A DNA stretch of 64,000 nucleotides from UBA6770 sp965660875 (GTDB taxonomy: Bacteria; Bacteroidota; Bacteroidia; Flavobacteriales_G; Salibacteraceae), in NCBI GenBank assembly GCA_965660875.1, contig CBFIBQ010000001.1, positions 1 through 64,000 of the forward strand, read 5' to 3'. Below, one piece after another: positions 8,156 to 16,781 of this stretch (position 1 is its first letter; each line of letters opens with the position of its first letter). The translations under genes and the position numbers were made by a program. Under the pieces are notes generated by a model. It saw only the letters and a program-made list of their open reading frames with translations. It did no database searches and had not been told where the DNA came from.

Positions 8156-9802
8156 ATGAGAAATCTAGGAAAAATAACCGCGCTGCTACTTGCTGTGCTA
8201 ATGCTAAACAGTTGTGTAACCGTATTTTTAGCAAAAAAACAAAAAGTTACCTTCAAAACGAGTTCTGAAGATGCAGTAATTTACTTAGACAACGAAAAAA
8301 TAGGTGAAGGCACTTCGGTAACCAAAAAAATTGAAAAAGGTACTGTCCGCAATGTAACTATCGTTTATGGTGACGAGTACCTTCAAAAAAACGAAGTACT
8401 AGTACCGCAGCGAAAAAAGTCACCGGGATATTATGTATGTCAAGGATTAAATGTGCCATTTATTGCTGTTTTTTACGGTTTGTATGCAATGGTTTTGGAC
8501 GCTAAAATCCCAAAAGCGCACAAATACGATAAAGTCAATTCCTTTACGGCTGCTCCTCAAAAAAGGCCAACCCGTTCTGAAGACTCTAAATACATTTATT
8601 TATCAAACATAAGTTTGGATATTGAGGACATAGAAGATAAAATTCTATGGCATTCAGGAATGATAAATACAGACTTAGAAACCGCAGTTGTAGATGCTGA
8701 AGCTGCAAGTCTTAAGGCTAAGCAGAAACAGGAGTTGAAAGAAGCCAAGAAAAAGAAACGGAAAAAAAATAAAGAGTACTTAGTAGAAGAAAAAAAGGAT
8801 CTTAAATTGGAAGATGTCATTTTTACTGGAGACTTGCAAAGGGAACTGTATGAAGGTGGTTATATGGACACGGTCAACAATGTGTTTATAGACAATAACA
8901 ATACCGTCATTCTTGAAGGTAAGATAAGCAAGATTGATCTTTTTAAAATTGCACCGAATAAAACCGGTTGGGCTGGCAATATATACAGAGCTAGAACTGA
9001 GATGAAATGGTACATCAAAAACACTTATGGAGAAATTGTAGACTCTATTTCTGACCAATCGGTTTCTGAACACTTTGCCTATTCCGATGACATCATTAAG
9101 AAAACAGTAGGAAACTCCGTTACTCAATCTTTCAACACACTTTTCGCTAAGAAAGCTTTTAAAGAAAACTATAAAATAGTTACAGATTTTAATGCAGGTT
9201 TAGAGGCATCAAAACTAAACATGCCTAATTCAAGGGTGAAAGATAAACGCGATGCTGTGCAGGCTTCTGTTATCGTGAAAACCGAAAATGGACACGGAAG
9301 CGGATTCGCCATAACCAACGATGGTTATATCGTGACCAATTATCACGTTCTCATAGATCGCAATAAAGGAACCAGAGTAAAAGATATTACTGTTATCGAC
9401 TCAGAAGGCAATGAAATGAAAGGAACATTAGAAAAATACAACAAGTTTAGAGATGTCGCACTCATCAAAGTAGATTCAAAATTTAAAAAAGCTTTCTACC
9501 CTGCATCAGAAAAATCGTTTCGAGTCATGGATGATGTCTACACAATTGGAGCTCCCAAATCAATTACATTAGGGCAGTCGATCGCAATAGGGCTCATTTC
9601 GAATGAGAGAAAGGTAAACAACAACGATCTGATTCAACTCAATATGTCTATTAATAGTGGCAACAGCGGCGGCCCTATCTTTGATGGCAAAGGAAGGTTG
9701 CATGGGGTAGTAGTTTCCAAGTTAATTGGCGAGAACACAGAAGGGGTAAGTTTTGCAATACCTAGCTATAAATTAGCAGACTATCTTAACCTACAATTCT
9801 AA
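8156..9802 (+). CDS. Lipoprotein trypsin-like serine protease
   Basis: This protein combines a lipoprotein signal (LMLNSC, Cys near residue 20), a PEGA-like beta segment (DAVIYLDNEKIGEG), a very Lys/Glu-rich stretch (about 186-217), a middle domain of unknown family and a C-terminal trypsin-like protease domain. The catalytic triad is visible: His397 in TNYHVL, Asp433 in RDVALIKV and Ser504 in SGNSGGP. This is the arrangement of S1C/DegP-type enzymes, but no PDZ domain follows; the protein ends within the protease. It is likely envelope-anchored and may act in quality control or processing. The ATG at 8156 is preferred because it gives an ideal signal peptide and lies after a perfect -7 box; an ATG at 8117 would add 13 residues. 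Confidence 0.88.
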   Translation: MRNLGKITALLLAVLMLNSCVTVFLAKKQKVTFKTSSEDAVIYLDNEKIGEGTSVTKKIEKGTVRNVTIVYGDEYLQKNEVLVPQRKKSPGYYVCQGLNVPFIAVFYGLYAMVLDAKIPKAHKYDKVNSFTAAPQKRPTRSEDSKYIYLSNISLDIEDIEDKILWHSGMINTDLETAVVDAEAASLKAKQKQELKEAKKKKRKKNKEYLVEEKKDLKLEDVIFTGDLQRELYEGGYMDTVNNVFIDNNNTVILEGKISKIDLFKIAPNKTGWAGNIYRARTEMKWYIKNTYGEIVDSISDQSVSEHFAYSDDIIKKTVGNSVTQSFNTLFAKKAFKENYKIVTDFNAGLEASKLNMPNSRVKDKRDAVQASVIVKTENGHGSGFAITNDGYIVTNYHVLIDRNKGTRVKDITVIDSEGNEMKGTLEKYNKFRDVALIKVDSKFKKAFYPASEKSFRVMDDVYTIGAPKSITLGQSIAIGLISNERKVNNNDLIQLNMSINSGNSGGPIFDGKGRLHGVVVSKLIGENTEGVSFAIPSYKLADYLNLQF

Positions 9803-9981
9803 GACTAGTTAGGGCAATTTGGAGTGGTTCTGACCACAAAGTTTACTCATTGAAAAAGTGATTCGGAGTGTGAAAAATCAGTCAATTCAGCCATCTAATC
9901 GATGGATGAGTTTTATCTTTACTTAAAACCAAATAGTCACACTTATCTCGAGCGGTTAAATAACTAGTGCTTTACCATCGC

Positions 9982-10070
9982 TTATTTTTGATTCCATGGA
10001 AAACTCAGAGTTATTTTTCAAAACGGAATTCAACTCCAAAATCAAAACCTACTTTTTTGTTCTAGGCTGT
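9982..10070 (+). repeat. 89-bp direct repeat, left copy
   Basis: It matches 11579-11667 without gaps at about 82 of 89 positions, compared by eye. The two copies flank the T9SS gene. The repeat includes the TATTTTTG promoter box, the ATG and 25 codons of the PH-domain gene. Confidence 0.85.
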
Positions 10071-10094
10071 CCCCCTCAGCTTGTGCGCGATTAG
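9996..10094 (+). pseudogene. Truncated 5' copy of the PH-domain gene
   Basis: The frame opens MENSELFFKTEF and follows the N-terminus of the PH-domain protein at 11593 for 25 codons, up to FVLGC. It then switches to unrelated sequence and stops after 32 codons. Five of the seven differences from the intact copy cluster in three replaced amino acids (Ile-Tyr to Phe-Phe, Pro to Ser), so it looks like an old paralogue remnant rather than a fresh duplication. It keeps its own -7 box at 9983-9990 and could still be transcribed. Confidence 0.7.
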
Positions 10095-10238
10095 ATTCAC
10101 TGAGCTCCTGCGTTGGAAGGATATTTAATTCAACCTTCTAAGGTTACATACATCCAATAAATATCAATTTCACCGATGAAGCGACGTTCTTTTAGCTGAT
10201 AAGAGTTAAGTAGGTTTCCAGCAACCCTTAAGAGAAGG

Positions 10239-10246
10239 TAACTTTG
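10239..10246 (+). promoter_or_regulatory. -7 promoter element of the T9SS gene
   Basis: TAACTTTG is an exact TAnnTTTG match ending 9 nt before the ATG at 10256. Confidence 0.55.
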
Positions 10247-10255
10247 CAATTACTA

Positions 10256-11509
10256 ATGGTGACTTCAGTACATACTAGGTCTAGACTATTAAGGTGGAAT
10301 AGCCTTCTTGTTTTATACCTTATACTCCTTCTTGGGTTCAGTGCAAATGGACAAGTAACAGCTTCTATATCAGACGGATTATGGAGTTCTGGTGCAAATT
10401 GGTCAAATGGCGTACCAGCTAACGGTGGCACGGCAACAATCAGCCATAATATGACCATGGACCAAAATATTACTGTTTTTGATGGAAATTATACCTTAAC
10501 TAATTCAGGTAGCATTATTGACCCTACAGGTGGAAGTGACTACAATTTAGACATTAGAGGAACCGGAAACTTTGATGTTTCAGGAAAAATAATTGTAGGC
10601 GGTGACTTTGAAATACGAAATTTTGGAAACGTAATCCTTAATGGCTGTGATTCGATTGTTGTAGGGGGTGATGCCGATTTTCAGAACGATGGCACGATTA
10701 CCATTGCAAATTGTGCTGCTTTATTAATTAGCGGTGACTTTGAATACACCGGTGATTTTGTAGGAACAGTGAATGGAAATATTGAAGTAGATGGTGAGAT
10801 TACAGGAAGAAATTCGGGAAACATTACTGGAACGGGGCGAATGTGTTCGGATGGGCCATTAGATTTCAAAAATTCATCACAAGCTTTTGGTTCTAGTACT
10901 GATTGCAATTCACTTCCATGTTGTGTTGGCACTGGCTCAGGTTTGCCAATAAGCCTGACCAATTTTTCAAGCGAATTTATTTCGGAAAATAGCATAGAAG
11001 TTAGCTGGGAAACTACATCTGAAATAAATAACGACTTTTTTACAATAGAATATTCCTCTGACGGTATTTGGTTTCACGCATTTGCAAATGTTCATGGCGC
11101 TGGCACGACCAATTTGTCAAACCGCTATTCTGTTATTTACGATGATAAAGTGAACACAACTAATTATTTTAGGCTCACTCAAACTGACTTTGATGGTACA
11201 TCAACTACTTTTAATGTGGTGAAATTAGATAACTATAATTCTGATGAACAAAGTTCTAGTACAGAAAATCTGTTTGCTATCTTTCCGAATCCCGGTTACG
11301 GAACTTCCATTGAACTTAGATTAACCTACTCTGAATCGTTTGAACTTTTCATTGAAAACATAAAAGGTGATGTCGTTTATCGCGACTTACATACTCCGGA
11401 CAATAATTCTAATTATACTTATTTGGACTTTCAACTAAATCCAGGTTTATATTTTATCACTTATAAAAGTATTTCTGGCATTTCTACTCAGAAGTATTTA
11501 GTTCGCTAA
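10256..11509 (+). CDS. T9SS-secreted beta-helical surface protein
   Basis: This is a 417-aa secreted protein. A signal peptide (hydrophobic core SLLVLYLILLLGF, cleavage near FSANGQ) is followed by short Gly/Asn-rich repeats such as VGGDFEIRNFGNV and ISGDFEYTGDFVG, which look like parallel beta-helix rungs (about 50-210). Next come a fibronectin-like segment (SLTNFSSEF...VSWETTSEINNDFFTIEYSSDG), common before T9SS tails, and a C-terminal sorting domain (IFPNPG...ENIKGDVVY...LNPGLYFITY). It is probably exported through the type IX system and attached to the cell surface. Its function is unknown; an adhesin or structural role is likely. The ATG is preferred over an in-frame TTG at 10244 that overlaps the -7 box. 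An 89-bp direct repeat flanks the gene region. Confidence 0.85.
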   Translation: MVTSVHTRSRLLRWNSLLVLYLILLLGFSANGQVTASISDGLWSSGANWSNGVPANGGTATISHNMTMDQNITVFDGNYTLTNSGSIIDPTGGSDYNLDIRGTGNFDVSGKIIVGGDFEIRNFGNVILNGCDSIVVGGDADFQNDGTITIANCAALLISGDFEYTGDFVGTVNGNIEVDGEITGRNSGNITGTGRMCSDGPLDFKNSSQAFGSSTDCNSLPCCVGTGSGLPISLTNFSSEFISENSIEVSWETTSEINNDFFTIEYSSDGIWFHAFANVHGAGTTNLSNRYSVIYDDKVNTTNYFRLTQTDFDGTSTTFNVVKLDNYNSDEQSSSTENLFAIFPNPGYGTSIELRLTYSESFELFIENIKGDVVYRDLHTPDNNSNYTYLDFQLNPGLYFITYKSISGISTQKYLVR

Positions 11510-11578
11510 ACATCATTTCTCGAATTTGCAGTTGCATATTCAACTCCTTTTTATTCTGTATCAATTTCCTACTAACCT

Positions 11579-11667
11579 TTATTTTTGATTCCATGGAAAA
11601 CTCAGAGTTAATCTACAAAACGGAATTCAACCCAAAAATCAAAACCTACTTTTTTGTATTAGGCTGT
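11579..11667 (+). repeat. 89-bp direct repeat, right copy
   Basis: This is the intact copy of the repeat at 9982-10070; it contains the promoter box and first codons of the PH-domain gene. Confidence 0.85.
11580..11587 (+). promoter_or_regulatory. -7 promoter element of the PH-domain gene
   Basis: TATTTTTG is an exact TAnnTTTG match 5 nt before the ATG at 11593. The same box is preserved in the truncated copy upstream. Confidence 0.55.
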
Positions 11668-12144
11668 CTAATTGGTTTAATCCCATTGATTGGCTGGATA
11701 TTTCTTGTTTTTTGGATCTTTGGGTTAGGTTTATACTGGACCAAGAGGCAATACAATGCGTTGGATTGTCAGTTGAACAATAAGACCTTACAGTTTAAAA
11801 AAGGGGTGTTATTCACTGTGGAAAAAACAATTCCATTAGAAAACATTCAAGACTTAACCTTTAAGGAGGGGCCAATTTTACGTTTTTTTGGTTTATCTAT
11901 TTTGGAGATAGAAACCGCCGGCGGTCAAGGTAATCGAGCGGGTGGCGACCTCACCTTAATCGGAATTATTGAAGCCAAAGCATTTAGAGAAAAAGTTTTG
12001 GCTCAACGACAATTGCTAAAAGAAGAATCGAAATCGAGTACAAGCCAAACCTCAACTTCTACTTTAGGCGACACAGCCTTGTTGCAAGAAATTTCTCAGA
12101 CGTTGAAGAATATTGAGCTAGAATTGAAAAAATCCAAGGCATGA
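11593..12144 (+). CDS. PH-domain (bPH2/YdbS-like) membrane protein
   Basis: A two-helix membrane hairpin (about 20-50, VLGCLIGLIPLIGWIFLVFW) is followed by a bacterial PH domain of the YdbS/bPH2 type (about 52-135). The domain has the usual LDCQLNNKTLQFKKGVLF strands and the motif ENIQDLTFKEGPILRFFGLSILEIETAGG. A low-complexity Ser/Thr linker and a short coiled coil end the protein. Such proteins are membrane-bound and of unknown biochemical role. The stop overlaps the next start by 4 bp (ATGA), so it is translationally coupled to the methyltransferase. A broken copy of its 5' end lies 1.6 kb upstream. Confidence 0.88.
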   Translation: MENSELIYKTEFNPKIKTYFFVLGCLIGLIPLIGWIFLVFWIFGLGLYWTKRQYNALDCQLNNKTLQFKKGVLFTVEKTIPLENIQDLTFKEGPILRFFGLSILEIETAGGQGNRAGGDLTLIGIIEAKAFREKVLAQRQLLKEESKSSTSQTSTSTLGDTALLQEISQTLKNIELELKKSKA

Positions 12145-12710
12145 AACAAGCATATTACGACTCCAAAGACGCTGTGAAAGAATACATAGCTGCAGCAAAA
12201 GACGTAAACAGCAAGCCATTGATTGAGAAGCTAAAGAACGTGCTCGAAGCAGGTTCTTCCGTGTTAGAATTGGGCTCCGGCCCAGGCACCGATTGGTGTA
12301 TTTTGAGTGAGTCGTATAATGTTACCGGCTCCGATATGTCTGGAGAATTTTTAAACTACTTAAAAATGAATAACCCAAATGGTGAATTCATTGAATTGGA
12401 CGCTGGAACTTTGAAAACCGAAAAGCGTTTTAAAGGAATTTATTCCAACAAGGTACTCCACCATTTAACTGACGAGGAGCTGCTAAAATCTATTGACCGA
12501 CAAGCAGAAATTGTAGAACCTCACGGTGTGATTTGCCATTCCTTTTGGAAAGGAGAAGGCACAGAAGAGTTTAAAGGAATGTTTGTGAATTATCATACCA
12601 AAGAAGCACTCTCTAAGCTATTTGAAAAGCATTTTGAGCTGCTTTTAATAGAAGCATACGAAGAGTTTGAACCAAACGATTCTATAGTGCTGATAGCGAG
12701 AAAAAAGTAA
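12141..12710 (+). CDS. Class I SAM-dependent methyltransferase
   Basis: This 189-aa enzyme has a Rossmann-type methyltransferase fold. Motif I is VLELGSGPGTDW (near residue 42), followed by an acidic motif II (VTGSDMSGEFL) and a YSNKVLHHLTDEEL segment typical of small-molecule class I enzymes (the methyltransferase 11/25 group). The substrate is not evident. The ATG overlaps the stop of the PH-domain gene by 4 bp, so the two form an operon. The 52-bp gap to the next regulator gene leaves room for a separate promoter. Confidence 0.87.
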   Translation: MKQAYYDSKDAVKEYIAAAKDVNSKPLIEKLKNVLEAGSSVLELGSGPGTDWCILSESYNVTGSDMSGEFLNYLKMNNPNGEFIELDAGTLKTEKRFKGIYSNKVLHHLTDEELLKSIDRQAEIVEPHGVICHSFWKGEGTEEFKGMFVNYHTKEALSKLFEKHFELLLIEAYEEFEPNDSIVLIARKK

Positions 12711-12762
12711 CCACAACTAAAGAGAAGTAAATACATACGAATATCCCTAATTATCAGAAAAC

Positions 12763-13344
12763 ATGCACGATTTACTGTTTGATTTTATTTCGAAATACCT
12801 TTCACTGAGCCAATCAGAAAAAGACGCTCTGATAGAACTCAACATTTTTCATTCGGTAAAAAAAGGAAGGGTTTTATTAAAAGAAGGCGAACGTTCATCA
12901 AATGGATATTTCGTGCTCAAAGGTTGTTTGCGTTCCTACTACGTAATTGACGGTGATGAAAAAACCACTGCGTTCTATACTGAAATGGAGGGAATTACCC
13001 CAGCATGTGTTTTAACCAAAGAGCCTTCAGAATATTATGTTTCCACAACAGAAGACTCTATACTAGTTATTTCAGACCCAAGCATGGAGGCTGAAATATT
13101 TTCGAAATTCCCAAAATTTGAAACGCTTTGCAGATTACTTTCAGAGGAGTTACTGGCAAAGCAGCAGATAAACTTCGACGATTTTAAGACCTCAACTCCC
13201 GAAAAGCGCTATTTGAATTTATTGCAGAAACGGCCAGACCTTATTCAACGTGTACCTCAACATCAATTGGCGAGTTATATTGGTGTAACTCCCCAATCGC
13301 TGAGTCGAATGCGTTCTCGAATTACAGAAAAAAGTAAAAGCTAG
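12763..13344 (+). CDS. Crp/Fnr-family transcriptional regulator (second)
   Basis: This is a 193-aa regulator of the short Bacteroidota Crp type: a cyclic-nucleotide-binding-like domain (about 10-125, with ERSSNGYFVLKGCLRSYYV) and a C-terminal helix-turn-helix HQLASYIGVTPQSLSRMRSRI. This subgroup often sits beside small stress or membrane genes, and its ligands are generally unknown. It is only distantly like the regulator at 7333: the recognition helix reads TPQSLSRM rather than KETLVRVL, so it should bind a different site. A weak hairpin follows the stop. Confidence 0.9.
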   Translation: MHDLLFDFISKYLSLSQSEKDALIELNIFHSVKKGRVLLKEGERSSNGYFVLKGCLRSYYVIDGDEKTTAFYTEMEGITPACVLTKEPSEYYVSTTEDSILVISDPSMEAEIFSKFPKFETLCRLLSEELLAKQQINFDDFKTSTPEKRYLNLLQKRPDLIQRVPQHQLASYIGVTPQSLSRMRSRITEKSKS

Positions 13345-13359
13345 CTGCTTTCTTAACTT

Positions 13360-13396
13360 AAGTGAACGTTTCCTGAAAGGTGTTCGCTTCACTTTT
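13360..13396 (+). terminator. Possible weak terminator
   Basis: The arms AAGTGAA (13360-13366) and TTCACTT (13388-13394) pair across a 21-nt loop that has some internal complementarity, followed by TTTTG. It lies 15 bp after the second Crp-type gene. Confidence 0.35.
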
Positions 13397-13424
13397 GTGC
13401 TATCAAATTTTCAATAACAGCACA

Positions 13425-14042
13425 ATGAAAAACCTTATTTCTGCAATCTCAATTAGCGCTATTTTAATAGCAAGCAATCCACTTCAAGCACAGTATCAAG
13501 AGGATTCTACCTACAAAAAATGCTTTATTGGAAGTACATTTTTTGTGTTAGGAAATTTGGCTCAAGTTAACCGACCAGACTTTGCTCAAATCAACTTTGG
13601 CTATCGATTAACCGGTAAGGATGTAATTTCTTTAGAGTTTAAAACTTGGAAATACGCTTGGTCTTTGGGTATCCCTTATGGCAAATCTTTCGAATCTCCT
13701 GATGAAAAGTTCCCAGGCTATATAAGAGAATTTGGCGCGGCCCTAGTCTATCAGCGATTTTTGTGGAAAGGGCTATATGCGGGAGTGCACGTGATGAATG
13801 CTCGCCAAAATTTTGTAGATAGCAATGAGGTCCGGATTGGACAAGGCTTCCAAATCTTCAATACCTATAGGTTGGGCTATCACTTCAAGATATTCAATGA
13901 TCGGTTTTTTATAGAGCCGTCGCTTGCCGTTACTCATAGAGTGTATCACACAAAAATGCCTGCTTCATTTAAAGTTTTAGACGATCAATGGGGCAAATTC
14001 TTTTTTGCAGAACCGGGACTGCATTTTGGGTTCAATTTTTAG
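13425..14042 (+). CDS. Hypothetical outer-membrane beta-barrel protein
   Basis: No family is recognised. A clear signal peptide (MKNLISAISISAILIA..PLQAQ, about 21 residues) precedes alternating hydrophobic and aromatic strands such as FGYRLTGKDVISLEFKTW and FFIEPSLAVTHRVYH. The protein ends in ...GLHFGFNF with a C-terminal Phe, a hallmark of outer-membrane beta-barrels. The length of 205 aa fits an 8- to 10-strand barrel. The ATG at 13425 is preferred to an upstream GTG (13380) because the signal peptide begins there. Its 3' end overlaps the convergent histidine kinase gene by 11 bp. Confidence 0.75.
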   Translation: MKNLISAISISAILIASNPLQAQYQEDSTYKKCFIGSTFFVLGNLAQVNRPDFAQINFGYRLTGKDVISLEFKTWKYAWSLGIPYGKSFESPDEKFPGYIREFGAALVYQRFLWKGLYAGVHVMNARQNFVDSNEVRIGQGFQIFNTYRLGYHFKIFNDRFFIEPSLAVTHRVYHTKMPASFKVLDDQWGKFFFAEPGLHFGFNF

Positions 14043-15258
14043 GCAGAGTCAAGCTAAATTTGGTCCATTCTCCCAGTTTCGAATCCACTTTTATGTCAAT
14101 GGACAGTTGTTTGCATAAATCGTAAACCAATTGCAATCCAATACCAAAACCTACTTCATTATTGGTTCCATTTGTGGTTTCTATCGTCGAAAACAATCCA
14201 TTCAGCTTTTCTTCTGAAATGCCCATACCGTTATCTGTAATAGACAAACAGTAACTGTCTGTATGTTGGTCTAAACTAACCTCAACAACTCCCGTGTTTT
14301 TTGGCGAAAACTTTATTGCGTTTGAAATAATGTTTCGTACAATAGAATTGAACAGTTCTACATCCGTTTCTATTTCCACATCTTCAACAGTTGACTGTAA
14401 TGTAATGCCCTTCATAACTGCGGTACCTCTATGTAAGTCAATAGTTTCTTCAATAATTTTTTGAATAGAAAACTTCTCGATATGTATCGGTTTTTCGGCT
14501 TCAAGTTGTGTTTCTGACCACAACAACAAATTGTCAAGCATAGATTGAGAAGCATTTAAATTTGACTTGATATCCGAAACACTTTGGCTCACCTCTTTTT
14601 CAGATACAATTTCGAGTTCAATTAATTCTATTATGCCATGCAAATTATTGAAGGGCGTTCTTAAATCGTGAGACAGTAAGGATAGCAGTTTTTCTTTGGA
14701 GGCTATGGATGACTTTATGAGTGTTTTCTGTTCATATTGCTTCTTTTTATATAATGATGTTCCTAGATAAAATAGCACTATAGAGCCAAGTATATTTGGA
14801 TAAAAAAGCAAGCCTTCAAGTTCCGTAAGCTCAGGTATTTTGCCTAAATACCGCAACAAAAAATTACAAAAGAGAAATAAAATACCGACTACAATCCAAA
14901 TTATTTCGCTAGCATATTTGGTGCCCCGCGCAAAATAAGCAAGTATTATAGCTCCTGACAACAAGTAGAGGTGGGTGTTTACATAACCAAATAAGTAGGT
15001 GTAGTAAACCATGATTAAAGACAGTGAAACGGTTCCCCACCAAAAAGCTACTTGTAAATAGCCCCTTTGGTACAAAGCAAACAAAGCAACACAAATCCCG
15101 ACCACTACTGCGTTCCACTTAGCATAGAGCATTTGGTCAAAAACAAAGGCAATGAGCATCAAGGTAAACGCTGTTGCGAACACGCCTTTTATCAACAAAA
15201 GACCCAGCTTTCTATCCAAGGTATTCTTAAACATCATGCCTTCTTTTAACTGAATCAT
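14032..15258 (-). CDS. Membrane sensor histidine kinase (paralogue B)
   Basis: The protein has about five or six predicted membrane helices (residues 15-170), a short coiled coil, a HisKA domain with phospho-acceptor His near 197 (LLSLLSHDLRTPFNNL) and a HATPase_c domain (N box IVRNIISNAIKFSP, G1 DNGMGIS, G2 GFGIGLQLV). No PAS, receiver or extracytoplasmic domain is present, so the signal probably acts through the membrane helices. It is a paralogue of the preceding gene along its whole length, including the N-terminal MFKNTLDR start. Its ATG overlaps the upstream stop by 4 bp, so the pair is coupled. No response regulator is adjacent. Confidence 0.92.
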   Translation of the reverse strand: MIQLKEGMMFKNTLDRKLGLLLIKGVFATAFTLMLIAFVFDQMLYAKWNAVVVGICVALFALYQRGYLQVAFWWGTVSLSLIMVYYTYLFGYVNTHLYLLSGAIILAYFARGTKYASEIIWIVVGILFLFCNFLLRYLGKIPELTELEGLLFYPNILGSIVLFYLGTSLYKKKQYEQKTLIKSSIASKEKLLSLLSHDLRTPFNNLHGIIELIELEIVSEKEVSQSVSDIKSNLNASQSMLDNLLLWSETQLEAEKPIHIEKFSIQKIIEETIDLHRGTAVMKGITLQSTVEDVEIETDVELFNSIVRNIISNAIKFSPKNTGVVEVSLDQHTDSYCLSITDNGMGISEEKLNGLFSTIETTNGTNNEVGFGIGLQLVYDLCKQLSIDIKVDSKLGEWTKFSLTLPKN

Positions 15259-16496
15259 CTGGCAACTACACTATTGTTTTGATCCACCAACGGAGTGCTT
15301 TCTTTGGGAATTATTAAGCTAAAAGTGGACCCCTTCCCTTCTCTAGAGTTCACTTGAACCTCAATATTTAATAAATCACAGAGCACTTTTACCAACTGAA
15401 GGCCAATTCCAAAGCCCGGCCCTGAATTTGCGCTAGCGGTGTTTTTTGCATTTCCAACCAGCTGGTTTATTATCTCATTAGAAATGCCAGGTCCATTATC
15501 GGTCACCTCAACACAAATCATTTGTTCTTCCTCTTTTACATTCACCCTAACTTCGCCCTTGTGAATAGGTGCGTAGGTAACGGCATTGGAAAAAATATTT
15601 CTAAGAATGGAATTTAGCATACTGCAATCGCTATGCAACTCAACGTTTGTACTTTGAGCCCTCAGAACAATACCCTTAGCCTCCGCCTGCTCTTGATGCA
15701 ACCTTATGTTATTTTGAATAATCTCATCGAGTGAAATGTTCTCTAAATGGGGTTTGAGCTCTTTTCGTTGAGTAGTAACCCATAACAACACATTATCTAG
15801 CATCGCATTGGAAGTACTCAAATTGGTTTTTACTTTTTTGATGTTCTCAGACAACTCCTCCTTCGATAAATTTCCGGTTTCGAGCAGTTGAACAATGTTA
15901 CTTAAGTTACGGAATGGCTCTCTTAAATCATGAGATAATATAGCTAACAGCTTGTTTTTGTATTGCAGCGAGCTGTTTAAATCTATTCTTTGTTGTTCCA
16001 ATTTTGTGCGATATAATGTAGTGCTAAGAAAGAGTAAAACAATCGCAAATATTAAATTGGGGTAAAATAATAACTCTTCCACTTCGGTTAGTGGCCCTAC
16101 CCGTCCGCTTTCTTTTAGAATAATGTTAGCCAATAAAAACAAAGCACCGGTAGCCAGCCATACCAATTGAAATAGATATTTTTTACCCATGGCTACATAG
16201 CTGAGTACTACCATACCGACCAACAAATACAAATGCGCATTAATAAACCCAAACACGAAGGTTAATACTACCATAAACAAGATGGTGGTAATGCATAAGA
16301 ATAAAAAGGCAAACTGAAAATGACCCTTTCTATTTAAAGTGTATGCTATTGCACATATTGCAGCCAACAAAAGACAATACCCACCATAGAGGTAGTAGCC
16401 GAAAGGCAAAACAAGGATGGCCAAAAGAATTGTGACTCCAGCAGCATACTTTATCAAAAGCTCAAGCATAGACTGATCGAGCGCTTTTCTAAACAT
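15255..16496 (-). CDS. Membrane sensor histidine kinase (paralogue A)
   Basis: This is the first gene of a two-kinase operon. The layout equals paralogue B: a multi-helix membrane domain (about 15-165), a HisKA domain with His near 189 (LLAILSHDLREPFRNL) and a HATPase_c domain with DNGPGIS and GFGIGLQLV. A GTG at 16508 would add four residues; the ATG at 16496 is preferred because it aligns with the MFxxxLD start of the paralogue. A perfect -7 promoter box lies 43 nt upstream. Membrane-domain similarity suggests both sense a related cue; whether they form heterodimers is speculation. Confidence 0.92.
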   Translation of the reverse strand: MFRKALDQSMLELLIKYAAGVTILLAILVLPFGYYLYGGYCLLLAAICAIAYTLNRKGHFQFAFLFLCITTILFMVVLTFVFGFINAHLYLLVGMVVLSYVAMGKKYLFQLVWLATGALFLLANIILKESGRVGPLTEVEELLFYPNLIFAIVLLFLSTTLYRTKLEQQRIDLNSSLQYKNKLLAILSHDLREPFRNLSNIVQLLETGNLSKEELSENIKKVKTNLSTSNAMLDNVLLWVTTQRKELKPHLENISLDEIIQNNIRLHQEQAEAKGIVLRAQSTNVELHSDCSMLNSILRNIFSNAVTYAPIHKGEVRVNVKEEEQMICVEVTDNGPGISNEIINQLVGNAKNTASANSGPGFGIGLQLVKVLCDLLNIEVQVNSREGKGSTFSLIIPKESTPLVDQNNSVVAR

Positions 16497-16539
16497 TAAG
16501 TCATTCACTAAAACCTATAGATTTATAATTGTGATGGTT

Positions 16540-16547
16540 CAAAGATA
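16540..16547 (-). promoter_or_regulatory. -7 promoter element of the kinase operon
   Basis: On the minus strand this is TATCTTTG, an exact TAnnTTTG match, 43 nt before the kinase ATG. Confidence 0.55.
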
Positions 16548-16767
16548 AAGGATTATAAAAACCACTTAAAACGAAGTATAAAAAACCACAACAGAAATAA
16601 CCCCCATTTACATGTGCTTTTCGTTGAAACTGTCTCAATAGTGTTGTTTTTTTCTAAATATTATGGTGCTGCAAACATTTCTTTCTATACTAGGCGGAAT
16701 CGTTTGTTTAATCGAGCTTATGGATAGGTATTGAATATGCCTTTCAGGAAGCTATGTAGGTTGCATT

Positions 16768-16774
16768 AAAAGGA
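16768..16774 (+). promoter_or_regulatory. Shine-Dalgarno sequence of the AGCS gene
   Basis: AAAGGAG lies 7 nt before the ATG at 16782. Such a strong site is exceptional here, where nearly all other genes lack one. Confidence 0.6.
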
Positions 16775-16781
16775 GATTTGT

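Larger units (their letters stand above)
9803..10255. other. Non-coding stretch with a gene remnant
   Basis: These 450 bp hold no full-length gene. The first 180 bp show nothing recognisable. Positions 9982-10070 duplicate the promoter and first 25 codons of the PH-domain gene at 11.6 kb. The copy breaks off at a C-rich junction (10071), after which about 170 bp of unassigned sequence leads to the promoter of the T9SS gene. No transposase fragment or obvious terminal repeat is visible. Confidence 0.7.

Noticed and set aside
10071..10238. Possible insertion-sequence remnant at the junction after the truncated PH-gene copy
   Set aside because: No transposase frame, terminal inverted repeat or target duplication could be identified by eye.
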